From contig SVMB01000006.1 in NCBI GenBank assembly GCA_015067675.1, positions 1 to 64,000 of the forward strand: a stretch of 64,000 nt of DNA. The letters run 5' to 3'. This DNA comes from Oscillospiraceae bacterium (GTDB lineage Bacteria; Bacillota; Clostridia; Oscillospirales; QAMX01). Below the pieces are notes generated by a model. The model did not search any database, had not been told where the DNA came from, and saw only the letters and a list, made by a program, of their open reading frames with translations. Made by a program: the position numbers and the translations under genes. Shown one piece after another: positions 30,178 to 40,402 of this stretch (positions are counted from its first letter, which is position 1; each line of letters begins with the position of its first letter).

Positions 30178-30891
30178 ATGCTGATTTTACCCGCTATCGA
30201 TCTCAAGGACGGCCGCTGCGTACGTCTGCTGCGCGGCGACTTTGATACCGCGCATACCGTGGCTGACAGCGCCGTGGACACCGCCCGCAGTTTTCTGACG
30301 GCCGGTGCTGAGCTGATTCATATGGTAGACCTGGACGGTGCCAAGACAGGCGCCGGCAAAAACCGCGAAGTGGTGGCTCAGGTCATCCGTGAAACCGGCG
30401 CCCGGGTGGAACTGGGCGGCGGCATCCGTACGATGGACGACATCGAAGCAGTGCTGGCGCTGGGTGTTTCCCGCGTCATCATCGGCTCCGCCGCAGTGCA
30501 CAATCCCGAGCTGGTACGGGAAGCCGTTGCCAGATACGGCGAGAAGATTGCCGTGGGCATCGATGCACTGAACGGTACCGTGCGTACCCAGGGCTGGCTG
30601 GACGATGAAGGCATCGATTATCTCGATTTTGCCCGGAAAATGGAAAGCTTCGGCGTTCAGACCATCATCTGCACCGATATCGCCAAGGACGGTCTGCAGG
30701 AAGGCCCCAGTTTTGCCTCTCTGAAGGCTCTGCGGGAGGCTGTTTCCTGCGCCATCGTCGCCTCCGGCGGCGTGACCACGCTGGATGACGTCAAAACCCT
30801 GCGCGACATGGGCATCGACGCCGCCATCGCCGGCAAGGCAGTCTATTCCGGTGCGCTTGACCTGCCTGCCGCCGTGCAGCTTGCCCGCTGA
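30178..30891 (+). CDS. hisA: ProFAR isomerase
   Basis: 237 aa; [22 protein letters not shown]. Confidence 0.96.
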   Translation: MLILPAIDLKDGRCVRLLRGDFDTAHTVADSAVDTARSFLTAGAELIHMVDLDGAKTGAGKNREVVAQVIRETGARVELGGGIRTMDDIEAVLALGVSRVIIGSAAVHNPELVREAVARYGEKIAVGIDALNGTVRTQGWLDDEGIDYLDFARKMESFGVQTIICTDIAKDGLQEGPSFASLKALREAVSCAIVASGGVTTLDDVKTLRDMGIDAAIAGKAVYSGALDLPAAVQLAR

Positions 30892-30922
30892 ACGGTCAAT
30901 CAAACGTAAGGAGCTTTCTGGC

Positions 30923-31678
30923 ATGCTTGCAAAACGTATCATTCCCTGCCTCGACGTGCGCGAAGGCCGTGTCGTCAAGGGCGTTCACTTTGAAAACCTG
31001 CGGGATGCAGGTGATCCCGTGGAGCTTGCCCGGTTCTACTCCGAACAGGGTGCCGACGAGATCGTTTTCCTCGACATCACCGCAACCCACGAGGAGCGCC
31101 GCACCATCGTTGACGTGGTGGAGCGCACCGCCCGTGAGGTGTTCGTGCCCCTGACCGTCGGCGGCGGCATCCGCACGCCCGACGATTTTCAGGAGCTGCT
31201 GCGCGCAGGCGCGGACAAGATTTCCATCAACTCCGCCGCCATCCGCAATCCCGACCTGATCAACCAGGCAGCCGAGCGTTTCGGCAACCAGTGCGTGGTC
31301 GTGGCCATTGACGGCCGCAAGAAGGAAGACGGCAACTATGAAGTCGTCATCAACGGCGGACGCATCGGTACCGGCATTGATCCGGTGAAGTGGGCCGTGG
31401 AATGTGAGCAGCGCGGCGCCGGTGAGATTCTGCTGACCTCCATGGAAACCGACGGCACCAAGGCAGGCTACGATCTGGAGCTGACCCGCATGATCGTGGA
31501 CGCCGTGAGCATCCCGGTCATCATGTCCGGCGGCTGCGGCAGCCTTGAGCATTTCTACGAAGGCTTCACCGAAGGCGGCGGCGATGCAGCCCTTGCCGCG
31601 ACGCTGTTCCACTACGGTGAGCTGACCGTTCCCCAAGTCAAGGAATATCTGAAAGGACGCGGCGTTCCCGTCCGCTGA
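30923..31678 (+). CDS. hisF: Imidazole glycerol phosphate synthase cyclase subunit
   Basis: [36 protein letters not shown]; start trimmed to 30923 after TAAGGAGC. Confidence 0.97.
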   Translation: MLAKRIIPCLDVREGRVVKGVHFENLRDAGDPVELARFYSEQGADEIVFLDITATHEERRTIVDVVERTAREVFVPLTVGGGIRTPDDFQELLRAGADKISINSAAIRNPDLINQAAERFGNQCVVVAIDGRKKEDGNYEVVINGGRIGTGIDPVKWAVECEQRGAGEILLTSMETDGTKAGYDLELTRMIVDAVSIPVIMSGGCGSLEHFYEGFTEGGGDAALAATLFHYGELTVPQVKEYLKGRGVPVR

Positions 31679-31687
31679 AATATCGCT

Positions 31688-32011
31688 ATGATCACACCCG
31701 ATTTCAAGAAATCCGAACTGATTCCCGCCATCGTCCAGCATGCCGATACCGGCAAGGTTTTGATGCTGGGCTATGTCAACGAAGAAGCGCTTGAGCTGAC
31801 AAAAAAGACCCGTACCGCCTGGTTCTGGTCCCGCAGCCGCAATAAGCTCTGGAACAAGGGCGAGAGCTCCGGAAACTTCCTGCACGTGGAAAAGATTCTG
31901 CTCGACTGCGACGGCGATACCCTCATCTACGTCAGCCATCCCGACGGCCCCACCTGCCACACCGGTAATGAAACCTGCTTCTTCACCGAAATTGCCATGG
32001 AGGATAAATAA
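31688..32011 (+). CDS. hisI: Phosphoribosyl-AMP cyclohydrolase
   Basis: 107 aa; MLGYVNEEALELTKKT...FWSRSRNKLWNKGESSGN...CDGDTLIYVSHPDGPTCHTG. Confidence 0.96.
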   Translation: MITPDFKKSELIPAIVQHADTGKVLMLGYVNEEALELTKKTRTAWFWSRSRNKLWNKGESSGNFLHVEKILLDCDGDTLIYVSHPDGPTCHTGNETCFFTEIAMEDK

Positions 32012-32013
32012 CC

Positions 32014-32337
32014 ATGAGTGCTCTGAACCATCTTTTCGAGGTCGTTTCCGACCGTCGTGTCAATCCCCAGGAGGGTTCCTATACCTGCTATCTGTTTGAA
32101 AAAGGACTTGACAAGATCCTGAAGAAGGTCGGCGAAGAAGCTGCCGAGACCATCATTGCCGCCAAGGGCGGCAAGAAGGACGAGATCGTCCTGGAGATCT
32201 GTGATCTGCTCTACCATCTGGTGGTTCTGATGGTGGAAGCTGGCGTCAGCGTCGAGGAAATCGAAGCGGAGCTTACCCAGCGCAGCCTCAAGATCGGTAA
32301 CCTCAAGACCTTTCACCAGACTGACAAAAATTCCTGA
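32014..32337 (+). CDS. hisE: Phosphoribosyl-ATP pyrophosphatase
   Basis: 107 aa; GSYTCYLFEKGLDKILKKVGEEAAETIIAAK. Confidence 0.95.
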   Translation: MSALNHLFEVVSDRRVNPQEGSYTCYLFEKGLDKILKKVGEEAAETIIAAKGGKKDEIVLEICDLLYHLVVLMVEAGVSVEEIEAELTQRSLKIGNLKTFHQTDKNS

Positions 32338-32352
32338 TCGGAGGATAAAAAT

Positions 32353-33531
32353 ATGAGCCGGCTTCGCGTTGCCCTGATGGGCGATATCTGCATGGAAGGC
32401 ATTCAGGAGCGCATGAATCCTGCTTATGCAAAGCAGCTTCTGGCTCCCATGCAGAAGCTCCTGCAGTCCTGCGACCTGCGCGTGGCAAACCTTGAGAATG
32501 CCATCTGCTCACCCGACACTCCCATCCGCAAATGCGGCCCCAATCTCTGGCAGACTCCCGAAAACCTCTGTTTCCTCAGGGAAGCCGGAATTGACTGCAC
32601 GGTTCTTGCCAACAACCACGTCGGCGACTTCGGCCCCGAGCCCGTAATGGCCACCATCGATGAGCTTCACCGCGCCGGATTCCCCACCGTCGGCGCCGGT
32701 GCAAACCTCGACGAGGCCTACATTCCCTGGATCACCGAGAAAAACGGCATTCGTCTCGCCGTTGTGGCCGTCTGCGAAAACGAATTTGGCGGCGCGACGC
32801 TGACCGAGGCCGGTACTGCGGCCTACGATCTGCATCGTGTGGCAAAGACCCTCAAGGCCGCACACACGCAGGCTGATTTTGTCGTGCTGGTCATGCACGG
32901 CGGCAACGAATATAATCCCCTGCCCAGTCCCCGCGTGCGCGCCCGCTACCGTACCTTCGTCGATCTGGGTGCCGATGCCGTCATCGGCATGCATCCGCAC
33001 TGCATTCAGGGCTATGAGATCTACGAGGGTTCCCCCATCGTCTACAGCACCGGCAACTTCCTCTTCCCCGGCTTTCCCTCCTCCCAGCCCTCATGGTTCC
33101 GCGGCTATGTGCCGGAGCTGACCTTGGAAAAGGGTAAGCCCATAGAGATCACCGTCCATCCCTACAGTTTTGATAAGGGTCCTGACGCCATCACGCCCGA
33201 CGAGGGTGAAACAAAGGCCACCATGCTTGCCTACATCGATAAGCTCTCGGCCTACATCGCCGATGAAGCCGAGATCCGCCGCCTCTTTGACGGCTGGACC
33301 ATGATTACCGGTCCTGATCATGCCGCCCTCGCCGGACGTTTTGAGCCGGAATATGAGGCGCTCACCGATGTCCCCAAGGGTCATCCCATGTACGCCGTGC
33401 GCAATATCCGCACCTGCGAAGCCCACAACGAGCTTGTCACCAACTACTGCCGCATGATCGTTGAAGGCCGTATCGCGGCAGGCAAGATTGCCGCCGGTGA
33501 GGTCCGCGCTCTGCAGAAAATGCCCGTATAA
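32353..33531 (+). CDS. CapA-family (poly-gamma-glutamate synthesis-type) metallophosphoesterase-like protein
   Basis: 392 aa; ALMGDICMEG...NLENAICS...LANNHVGDFG...VVLVMHGGNEYNPLPSPRVRARYRTFVDLGADAVIGMHPHCIQGYEIYEG. Confidence 0.88.
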   Translation: MSRLRVALMGDICMEGIQERMNPAYAKQLLAPMQKLLQSCDLRVANLENAICSPDTPIRKCGPNLWQTPENLCFLREAGIDCTVLANNHVGDFGPEPVMATIDELHRAGFPTVGAGANLDEAYIPWITEKNGIRLAVVAVCENEFGGATLTEAGTAAYDLHRVAKTLKAAHTQADFVVLVMHGGNEYNPLPSPRVRARYRTFVDLGADAVIGMHPHCIQGYEIYEGSPIVYSTGNFLFPGFPSSQPSWFRGYVPELTLEKGKPIEITVHPYSFDKGPDAITPDEGETKATMLAYIDKLSAYIADEAEIRRLFDGWTMITGPDHAALAGRFEPEYEALTDVPKGHPMYAVRNIRTCEAHNELVTNYCRMIVEGRIAAGKIAAGEVRALQKMPV

Positions 33532-33591
33532 CCTGTTCTGTCTGCGTTTTTCAGACAGACTCAACCCGATATATTGAAAAGAGGTACTTAA

Positions 33592-34614
33592 ATGGCGAAA
33601 ATTGTTACATTTGGTGAAATCATGATGCGTCTCAACCCCGCCGGTTACGGACGTTTCGTGCAGGCTCACTCTTTTGAAGTCTGCTACGGCGGCGGCGAGG
33701 CCAATGTTGCTCTTTCCCTGTCCAACTACGGCATGGACGCTGCTTTCGTCACCAAGCTTCCCGAAAACGATCTGGGTCAGTGCGCTCTCAACAGCCTGCG
33801 TCAGTTCGGCGTCGATACCACCAAGATCGTGCGCGGCGGCCCGAGACTCGGCATCTACTTCCTGGAAAACGGCGCTTCCCAGCGTCCTTCCAAGGTTGTC
33901 TACGACCGCGCCGGTTCTTCCATCGCCCTTGCCAAGCGCTCGGACTTTGACTGGAATGCCATCCTCGACGGTGTGGACTGGTTCCACTTCACCGGCATCA
34001 CCCCCGCTCTGGGCGGCGAGCTGCCCGAGATCTGCCTCGACGCCGTGAAGGTCTGCCGTGAGCGCGGCATCAAGGTCAGCTGCGACCTCAACTACCGCAA
34101 GAAGCTGTGGACCCGTGAGGAGGCCGGCCGCGTTATGGCTACCCTCATGCCCTATGTCAACGTCTGCATCGCCAACGAAGAAGACGCCGCCGATGTCTTT
34201 GGCATCCGCGCCGCCAACACCGATATCGAGGGCGGCAAGCTCTCTCACGAAGGCTACATCAGCGTTGCCCAGCAGCTCATCGACCGCTTTGGCTGCGAGA
34301 AGGTCGGCATCACCCTGCGCGGCAGCATCTCCGCTTCCGATAACGACTGGGCCGGAATGCTCTACGACGGCGAAAACGCCTACTTCTCCCCCACCTACCG
34401 CATCCACATCACCGACCGCGTCGGCGGCGGCGACAGCTTCGGCGGCGGCCTGATCTACTCCCTGCTCTCCGGCTACGACTGCCAGCATGCCATCAACTTC
34501 GCCGTTGCGGCCTCCTGCCTCAAGCAGACCATCGCCGGTGACGTCAACCTCGTCAGCGCGCCTGAGGTCGAGAGCCTCGCCGGCGGCAATGCCTCCGGCC
34601 GCGTCCAGCGCTGA
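33592..34614 (+). CDS. PfkB-family sugar kinase (2-keto-3-deoxygluconate kinase-like)
   Basis: 340 aa; KIVTFGEIMMRLNP...GGGEANVALSLSNYG; RVGGGDSFGGGLIY. Confidence 0.88.
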   Translation: MAKIVTFGEIMMRLNPAGYGRFVQAHSFEVCYGGGEANVALSLSNYGMDAAFVTKLPENDLGQCALNSLRQFGVDTTKIVRGGPRLGIYFLENGASQRPSKVVYDRAGSSIALAKRSDFDWNAILDGVDWFHFTGITPALGGELPEICLDAVKVCRERGIKVSCDLNYRKKLWTREEAGRVMATLMPYVNVCIANEEDAADVFGIRAANTDIEGGKLSHEGYISVAQQLIDRFGCEKVGITLRGSISASDNDWAGMLYDGENAYFSPTYRIHITDRVGGGDSFGGGLIYSLLSGYDCQHAINFAVAASCLKQTIAGDVNLVSAPEVESLAGGNASGRVQR

Positions 34615-34631
34615 GTATCCGGGACTGTTAT

Positions 34632-36524
34632 ATGATGACAACTCATCTGGGTGCACGCGCATTCCGCGTGGAAACCGCCCGTTTTACAATTGATTCCCTT
34701 GAAATCGGTGCATACACCCTGACGCGCACCTACGCCTTTGAGCCGGTGGCCAATACGGGTGACTGGAACGCTGAAAAGCTTTCCAAAGGCGCATCCTTTG
34801 CCTGCGGCAACTATTCTCTCGAGGCCCGCGAGGTCAAAAACGGCATCTGCCTGCGTGCCTCCTTCACCAATACCGCCGACGAGCCCGTAAAGATCTTTAC
34901 GTTCCGCTTCACCGGCCGCTGGCCGACTCCCATCAGCCGCTGCGTGCGTTTTGGCTCTGAGGATTCCCCCTTCAAGCTCTACAATAACATGGGAAGTCCC
35001 GTGGAAACCATCGCCATGCTTCCTCAGACCCATGTTTCCGGCTGCGATCTGATGCCCTTCCGGGATGACAACGGTGTTTGCGGCGTGTTGGGCTTTGCCA
35101 CCAACTTTACTTACTTCTCCGACCTGAAGCTGAGTCAGAACGGCTCCTTCAGCGCCATGCAGAACGTCGAGGCCCGCGCCATCGAACCCGGTGAGACCAT
35201 CACCACCGACTGGTTCTACCTCGGCTGCGGCGATACCCCCGATGCAGCACTCTCTGATTATGCGGATACGCTGGCTTTTATGTCCGGCGTCAAGGATCTC
35301 CCTGCCGAAGTGCCCACCGGCTGGTGCACCTGGTACTACTATCTGGGAAATCTGGATCAGGGTGATGTTCGCGAGGGACTTTCCTTCCTTGCAGATCACA
35401 AGGAAGAGCTTCCCGTGCGCTATGTCCAGATTGACGACGGCTGGTTCATCAACTGGGGCGAGTGGGAAGAAAACGAAAAGTTCAGCGACGGCATGAAGAA
35501 GCTGGCCGACGAGATCCGTGCCGAGGGCTTCATCCCCGGCATCTGGCTGTGCCCCTTCTCCGCCAACAAGGGTTCCAAACTCTTCCGTGAGCATCCCGAG
35601 CTTCTCATTGGTAAGCCCGACGGCTCCGGCCCTGTCTCCATCGCCAACGGCGGTTCTCTCTTTGCCATCGACCCCACCAATCCCGTCATGGAAGAGAAGA
35701 TGCGCAAGCTCTACCATCGCCTGACCTACGACTGGGGCTACGGCTACATCAAGATGGACTACATGATCTCCGGCAATGTCGCCGGCGTTCACTATGACAA
35801 GCGTGCCACCACCGTCTCCTCCATGCGCCGCGGCCTTGAGATCATCCGCGAGTCGGTCAAGCCCGGTACCTTCCTGCTGGCCTGCTCCAGTCCGCTTGCT
35901 CCGCCCATCGGTCTTGTGGACGGTATGCGCACCTCCTGCGACATCTTCCACAACTGGAATTCGGTCAAGGAATGCTTCCTGCGCAATCTCAAGCGGTATT
36001 TCTACCACAAAAAGGTCTGGATCAACGATCCCGACTGCATCCTGGTACGCAACCATGAGCATGAGGATGAGAAATGTATGCGTCTGTGCACCCGCACCGA
36101 CGATGAAATCCGCGTGTTCCTGACGGTGACGGCCGCCACCGGCGGCATCGTGATGCTCTCCGACAAGCTGCCGCTGCTCACCGACGAGCGCATCTCCTGG
36201 CTCTCCGCTCTGTTCCCGGTACCGCCCCGCGCTGCAGTTCCCCTTGACTACTTCGACACCGACTGCCCCGGCATTCTGGATTTCGGCGAAGTGAACGGCG
36301 CCCGCATCGTCGCGCTGGTCAACTGGGAGGACGAGGCCTGTACCATGACCGTTCCCGCCGCCTGTATCGACGGCGAAAAGCATGTCTTTGAGTTCTGGAC
36401 GCAGGAAAATCTCGGTACCGTATCCGGTGCTCTCAGCACTGTCATCCCCGCTCATGCCGCGCGTATCTTCTATTTTGAGGATGCGCCCCGCCAGAGCTCC
36501 AAATCCATCATTCCGGCCGAATAA
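34632..36524 (+). CDS. GH36-like alpha-galactosidase / melibiase
   Basis: 630 aa; PTGWCTWYYYLGNLDQGDVREGLSFLADHKEELPVRYVQIDDGWFINWGEWEEN; YIKMDYMISG. Confidence 0.88.
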   Translation: MMTTHLGARAFRVETARFTIDSLEIGAYTLTRTYAFEPVANTGDWNAEKLSKGASFACGNYSLEAREVKNGICLRASFTNTADEPVKIFTFRFTGRWPTPISRCVRFGSEDSPFKLYNNMGSPVETIAMLPQTHVSGCDLMPFRDDNGVCGVLGFATNFTYFSDLKLSQNGSFSAMQNVEARAIEPGETITTDWFYLGCGDTPDAALSDYADTLAFMSGVKDLPAEVPTGWCTWYYYLGNLDQGDVREGLSFLADHKEELPVRYVQIDDGWFINWGEWEENEKFSDGMKKLADEIRAEGFIPGIWLCPFSANKGSKLFREHPELLIGKPDGSGPVSIANGGSLFAIDPTNPVMEEKMRKLYHRLTYDWGYGYIKMDYMISGNVAGVHYDKRATTVSSMRRGLEIIRESVKPGTFLLACSSPLAPPIGLVDGMRTSCDIFHNWNSVKECFLRNLKRYFYHKKVWINDPDCILVRNHEHEDEKCMRLCTRTDDEIRVFLTVTAATGGIVMLSDKLPLLTDERISWLSALFPVPPRAAVPLDYFDTDCPGILDFGEVNGARIVALVNWEDEACTMTVPAACIDGEKHVFEFWTQENLGTVSGALSTVIPAHAARIFYFEDAPRQSSKSIIPAE

Positions 36525-36562
36525 TCGGCTCAAACCATACTTTATTAACGGAGGATATACAC

Positions 36563-36925
36563 ATGAAAGGCAGTAAGAATTGGGTCTTTGCCGACGGCGA
36601 TCTGCCTCCCAAGGACGGCGGCGCAATGGAAGCCCACGAGGCGCTGATGGTTTTCAATCTCGGTAAGACCGACGTCACCGCCAAGGCTACCTTCTATTTT
36701 GAGGACAAGGAGCCCGTGCGTGACATCACGCTGAAGATCCCCGCTGAGCGTATCCGCTGCTATCATCTGGACCAGCCCTTCGGCGAAGAACAGTACAAGG
36801 TGCAGTTTGGCCAGTACGCTCTGGTCGTGGAAGCCGATGCTCCCGTTTTCTGCGTCTTTGGCAGACTGGATACCCGTCAGGCCAACATGGCTTACTATTC
36901 CGTTCAGGGTCATACGTTCGACTAA
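36563..36925 (+). CDS. Anabaena sensory rhodopsin transducer (ASRT)-family protein
   Basis: 120 aa; NWVFADGDLPPK...EAHEALMVFNLGKTDVTAKATFYFEDKEPVRDITLKIPAERIRCYHLDQPF...FGRLDTRQANMAYYS aligns by eye with ASRT/TM1070-type proteins. Confidence 0.8.
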   Translation: MKGSKNWVFADGDLPPKDGGAMEAHEALMVFNLGKTDVTAKATFYFEDKEPVRDITLKIPAERIRCYHLDQPFGEEQYKVQFGQYALVVEADAPVFCVFGRLDTRQANMAYYSVQGHTFD

Positions 36926-36974
36926 TACAGAGAATAACGGACAATTACGCCGTTTTGACTCTGTAATGGGCAGC

Positions 36975-37012
36975 GGCGGCGAGACTATCAAGGCTCGCCG
37001 CCTCTCCTGTTT
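36975..37012 (+). terminator. Intrinsic terminator after ASRT-family gene
   Basis: GGCGGCGAG...CTCGCCGCC followed by TCTCCTGTTTTTT. Confidence 0.75.
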
Positions 37013-37156
37013 TTTCCGAGTATCGCAAACTTTTTTATGGTGCTATAAATTATTGTATTGCTTGTGTGCAATATGCCTTTCAGCAGCGCATCCATCTGTC
37101 CCCGGCGTCCGCTGCGGTATCAACAGTCACTGCCGCGGATATACTTTAGAAATACG

Positions 37157-38602
37157 GTGATTACTTTGTACGACTGCATTATCATCGGCGGCGGTATTAC
37201 CGGCTGCGCTGCCGCCTATGAGCTTTCCCGCTACGATCTGCGTATTCTTCTCCTTGAGAAGGAAAATGACGTGGCCTGCGGCACAACCCGAGCCAATTCT
37301 GCGATCATTCACGCCGGTTACGATCCCATCCCCGGCTCCAACATGGCCCGTACCAATGTGCGCGGCTGCGCCATGATGCCCGAACTCTGCCGCCGCCTGA
37401 ATGTCCCCTTCAAGCAGGTGGGTTCTCTGGTTCTGGCCTTCAACGAAGAAGATCTGGCCCACATCCGCAAGCTCTACGACCGCGGCTGTGAAAACGGCGT
37501 CCCCGGACTGAAAGTTCTGACCCGTGAGGAAACCCTCGCCATCGAACCCAATATCGAGGACGAAGTCTGCGGCGCTCTCTACGCCCCCACCGCCGGTATC
37601 GTCAGCCCCTGGGAGCTGGCGCTGGCGCTGGCTGAAACCGCTGCACGCAACGGCGTGGAATTTGCCTTTGAAAGCCCCGTCACGGCGATCGAGCGCAGTG
37701 ACGCCTGCCTGACAGTCACCACTCCCAACGCAACCTACGAGACCCGCACCATCATCAATGCCGCCGGTCTCTATGCCGATAAGATCCATGCCCTCATCGG
37801 CGGCACCGGCTTTGAGCTGCATGCCGACAAGGGCGCTTACTTCCTGCTTGACAAGAATCAGGGTAAGCTCGCCCGTCAGGTAGTCTTCCAGTGCCCCTCC
37901 GAAAAGGGTAAGGGCGTGCTTGTCTCCCCCACCGTCCACGGCAATCTCATCGTCGGCCCCGACGCCGTGCCCGGCAATCCTCCTGAGGACGTGTCTGTGC
38001 AGGCCGAAAGCCTTGCCATGATCCGCGCCGCTGCCTGCCGCAGCATCCGCGGTATCGATTTCCGTGAAAATATCCGCAATTTCGCAGGCAACCGTGCAAG
38101 AGGCCTGTCCGACTTCCTCATTGAAGCCTCTCCCGTGGATGCCCGCTTCATCAATCTCGCCGGTATCCAGTCCCCCGGACTGTCCTCCGCGCCTGCCATC
38201 GCCGAAGAGGCTGCCCAGCTGGTCGCCAAGGCCGGTGTGGAGCTTACCGCAAAGAAAACCTTCATCGATACCCGCGAAAAGATCGTCTTTAAGGAGCTCT
38301 CCCGCGAGCAGCAGGCCGAGGTCATCGCCAATAATCCCTTATACGGCCGCATCGTCTGCCGCTGCGAGACCATCACCGAGGGTGAAATCGTGGACGCCAT
38401 CCATCGTCCGCTGCCGCCTCACACCGTTGACGGCGTCAAGCGCCGCTGCGGCAGTGGTATGGGGCGCTGCCAGGGTGGTTTCTGTGGTATCCGCGTACAT
38501 GAAATCCTCGCCCGCGAGCTGAATGTCCCGATGGAAGCCATCGTCAAGGATCGTCCGGGCAGCTACATCATTCTGGGTGAAACGAAAGGAGGTGCCGTCT
38601 GA
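37157..38602 (+). CDS. FAD-dependent glycerol-3-phosphate dehydrogenase-like oxidoreductase with C-terminal BFD-like [2Fe-2S] domain
   Basis: Frame 37058-38602; likely GTG start 37157 (VITLYDCIIIGGGITGCAAAYELSRYDLRILLLEK); C-terminal ...GRIVCRCETITEGEIVDAIHRP...RCGSGMGRCQGGFC. Confidence 0.85.
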   Translation: MITLYDCIIIGGGITGCAAAYELSRYDLRILLLEKENDVACGTTRANSAIIHAGYDPIPGSNMARTNVRGCAMMPELCRRLNVPFKQVGSLVLAFNEEDLAHIRKLYDRGCENGVPGLKVLTREETLAIEPNIEDEVCGALYAPTAGIVSPWELALALAETAARNGVEFAFESPVTAIERSDACLTVTTPNATYETRTIINAAGLYADKIHALIGGTGFELHADKGAYFLLDKNQGKLARQVVFQCPSEKGKGVLVSPTVHGNLIVGPDAVPGNPPEDVSVQAESLAMIRAAACRSIRGIDFRENIRNFAGNRARGLSDFLIEASPVDARFINLAGIQSPGLSSAPAIAEEAAQLVAKAGVELTAKKTFIDTREKIVFKELSREQQAEVIANNPLYGRIVCRCETITEGEIVDAIHRPLPPHTVDGVKRRCGSGMGRCQGGFCGIRVHEILARELNVPMEAIVKDRPGSYIILGETKGGAV

Positions 38603-39858
38603 TGAAAGCTGATGTCGTCGTGATCGGTGCAGGCCCCGCAGGTCTTGCCGCCGCTCTCGCCGCACATGAAGGCGGCGCCGAAAAAATCCTCATCCTCGAA
38701 CGCGCCGGTGAACCCGGCGGTATCCTCAATCAGTGTATCCACAACGGCTTCGGTCTGCACCGCTTCGGCGAAGAGCTCACCGGCCCCGAATACGCCGGAC
38801 GCTTCATCGACAAACTGGAAGGTACCGGCATCGAGTGCCGTTACGATACGATGGTGCTCTCCATCTCCACCGACCGTGTGGTGACCGCCATCAATCCCAG
38901 GGACGGCCTGTTCACTGTTGAGGCCGGTGCCGTCATCCTCGCCATGGGCTGCCGTGAGCGTACCCGCGGCGCCATCGGCGTGCCGGGTGATCGTCCTGCG
39001 GGCGTATTCACCGCCGGTGCTGCCCAGCGCTACCTCAATATCGAAGGCTATCAGGTCGGTAAGCGCGCCGTCATCCTGGGTTCCGGCGATATCGGCCTCA
39101 TCATGGCCCGCCGCATGACCCTGGAAGGCGCCAGCGTCGCCGCCTGTGTCGAGCTCATGCCCTATTCCAACGGCCTCAACCGCAACATCGTCCAGTGCCT
39201 CAACGACTACGACATTCCGCTGTATCTGGCCCACACCGTGGTGCAGATCATCGGCCGTGAGCGTCTGGAAGCCGTCGTCATCGCCAAGGTCGATGAAAAC
39301 AGCCGTCCCATCCCCGGTACGGAGTTCCGCATCGACTGCGATACGCTGCTGCTCTCCGTCGGCCTGATCCCCGAAAACGAGCTGACCCGCGGCGCAGGTA
39401 TCCCCATCGATCCCCGTACCCGCGGTCCTGAGGTTTACGACAACATGGAAACCATGGCCCCCGGCGTCTTTGCCTGCGGCAACGTGGTTCATGTGCATGA
39501 TCTGGTGGATTTCGTCTCCGCCGAGAGTGAACGTGCAGGTGCCGCCGCCGCGGCCTTCGTCAAGTCCGGCAGCCCTGCCGGTGAAGAGCTCTCCCTCATC
39601 CCCGGCGATGGCTTAGGCTATATCGTGCCCCAGAAGCTGCGCAAATCCGCTAACGACGGCGAGGTTACCCTCTTCTTCCGCGTGAGACGGCCCTGTCCTA
39701 AGGGTGAAATCGTGGTTACGGCGGGTGATCGTGTCATCCTGCGCAAAAAGCGCCGCCATATGACCCCCGGCGAGATGGAGCATCTGCCCCTCAAGCGGGA
39801 ACTGCTGCGCGATGTGAATGAGCCCATCACCGTGACACTGGTACGAGAGGAGGCATAA
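38602..39858 (+). CDS. NAD(P)/FAD-dependent oxidoreductase (glp-type partner)
   Basis: 418 aa; DVVVIGAGPAGLAAALAAHEGG...LERAGEPGGILNQCIHNGFGL; coupled to the upstream gene by overlap. Confidence 0.87.
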   Translation: MKADVVVIGAGPAGLAAALAAHEGGAEKILILERAGEPGGILNQCIHNGFGLHRFGEELTGPEYAGRFIDKLEGTGIECRYDTMVLSISTDRVVTAINPRDGLFTVEAGAVILAMGCRERTRGAIGVPGDRPAGVFTAGAAQRYLNIEGYQVGKRAVILGSGDIGLIMARRMTLEGASVAACVELMPYSNGLNRNIVQCLNDYDIPLYLAHTVVQIIGRERLEAVVIAKVDENSRPIPGTEFRIDCDTLLLSVGLIPENELTRGAGIPIDPRTRGPEVYDNMETMAPGVFACGNVVHVHDLVDFVSAESERAGAAAAAFVKSGSPAGEELSLIPGDGLGYIVPQKLRKSANDGEVTLFFRVRRPCPKGEIVVTAGDRVILRKKRRHMTPGEMEHLPLKRELLRDVNEPITVTLVREEA

Positions 39859-39861
39859 ATC

Positions 39862-40206
39862 ATGAAGGAACTCATCTGCATTCTCTGCCCCAACGGCTGC
39901 CACCTCAAGGTTGACGACAATCTCAACGTCACCGGCAACACCTGCATCCGCGGTGAGGCCTATGCAAAGAAGGAGCTGACCTCCCCTGAGCGTACGCTGA
40001 CCTCCACGGTGCGTCTGGAGGGCTCGGCCCTGCGCCGTCTGCCCGTGCGTACCGCTACCGACATTCCCAAGGGCAAGCTTTTTGAGGCAATGCGTGAACT
40101 GGATACGCTCTGCGTGCAGGCGCCCGTCCGCCGCGGTCAGGTGCTCATTGAAAGCATCGCCGGAACCGGCGTTGCCCTGATTGCCACCCGCGACGCGCTG
40201 GTTTAA
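39862..40206 (+). CDS. DUF1667 domain-containing protein
   Basis: 114 aa; KELICILCPNGCHLKVDDNLNVTGNTCIRGEAYAKKELTSPERTLTSTV; usual third gene of this FAD module. Confidence 0.9.
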   Translation: MKELICILCPNGCHLKVDDNLNVTGNTCIRGEAYAKKELTSPERTLTSTVRLEGSALRRLPVRTATDIPKGKLFEAMRELDTLCVQAPVRRGQVLIESIAGTGVALIATRDALV

Positions 40207-40402
40207 ACACTCATTTTTGCCCACATTGGGATTTCATGGTCGAAACGCCCGATTTCTTTTCACTTCCGCCCCGAATTCCTGCCATTCTTTCCATAGCTAT
40301 TTTGGCATTTCGGAAGTATAATAACTAAGAATGCATAGGTATATCCATACCGTTGTGTTCCAGCTTTATATCGTAATTTTTTTAATGGAGGAAGATAAAC
40401 GG

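Noticed and set aside
33091-36626. 523-aa and 717-aa minus-strand ORFs
   Set aside because: Antisense to the PfkB kinase and GH36-like genes; composition is shadow-frame like.
40207-40402. Intergenic region before the decarboxylase operon as a riboswitch
   Set aside because: A TATAAT is present but I could not identify a conserved riboswitch core or terminator.
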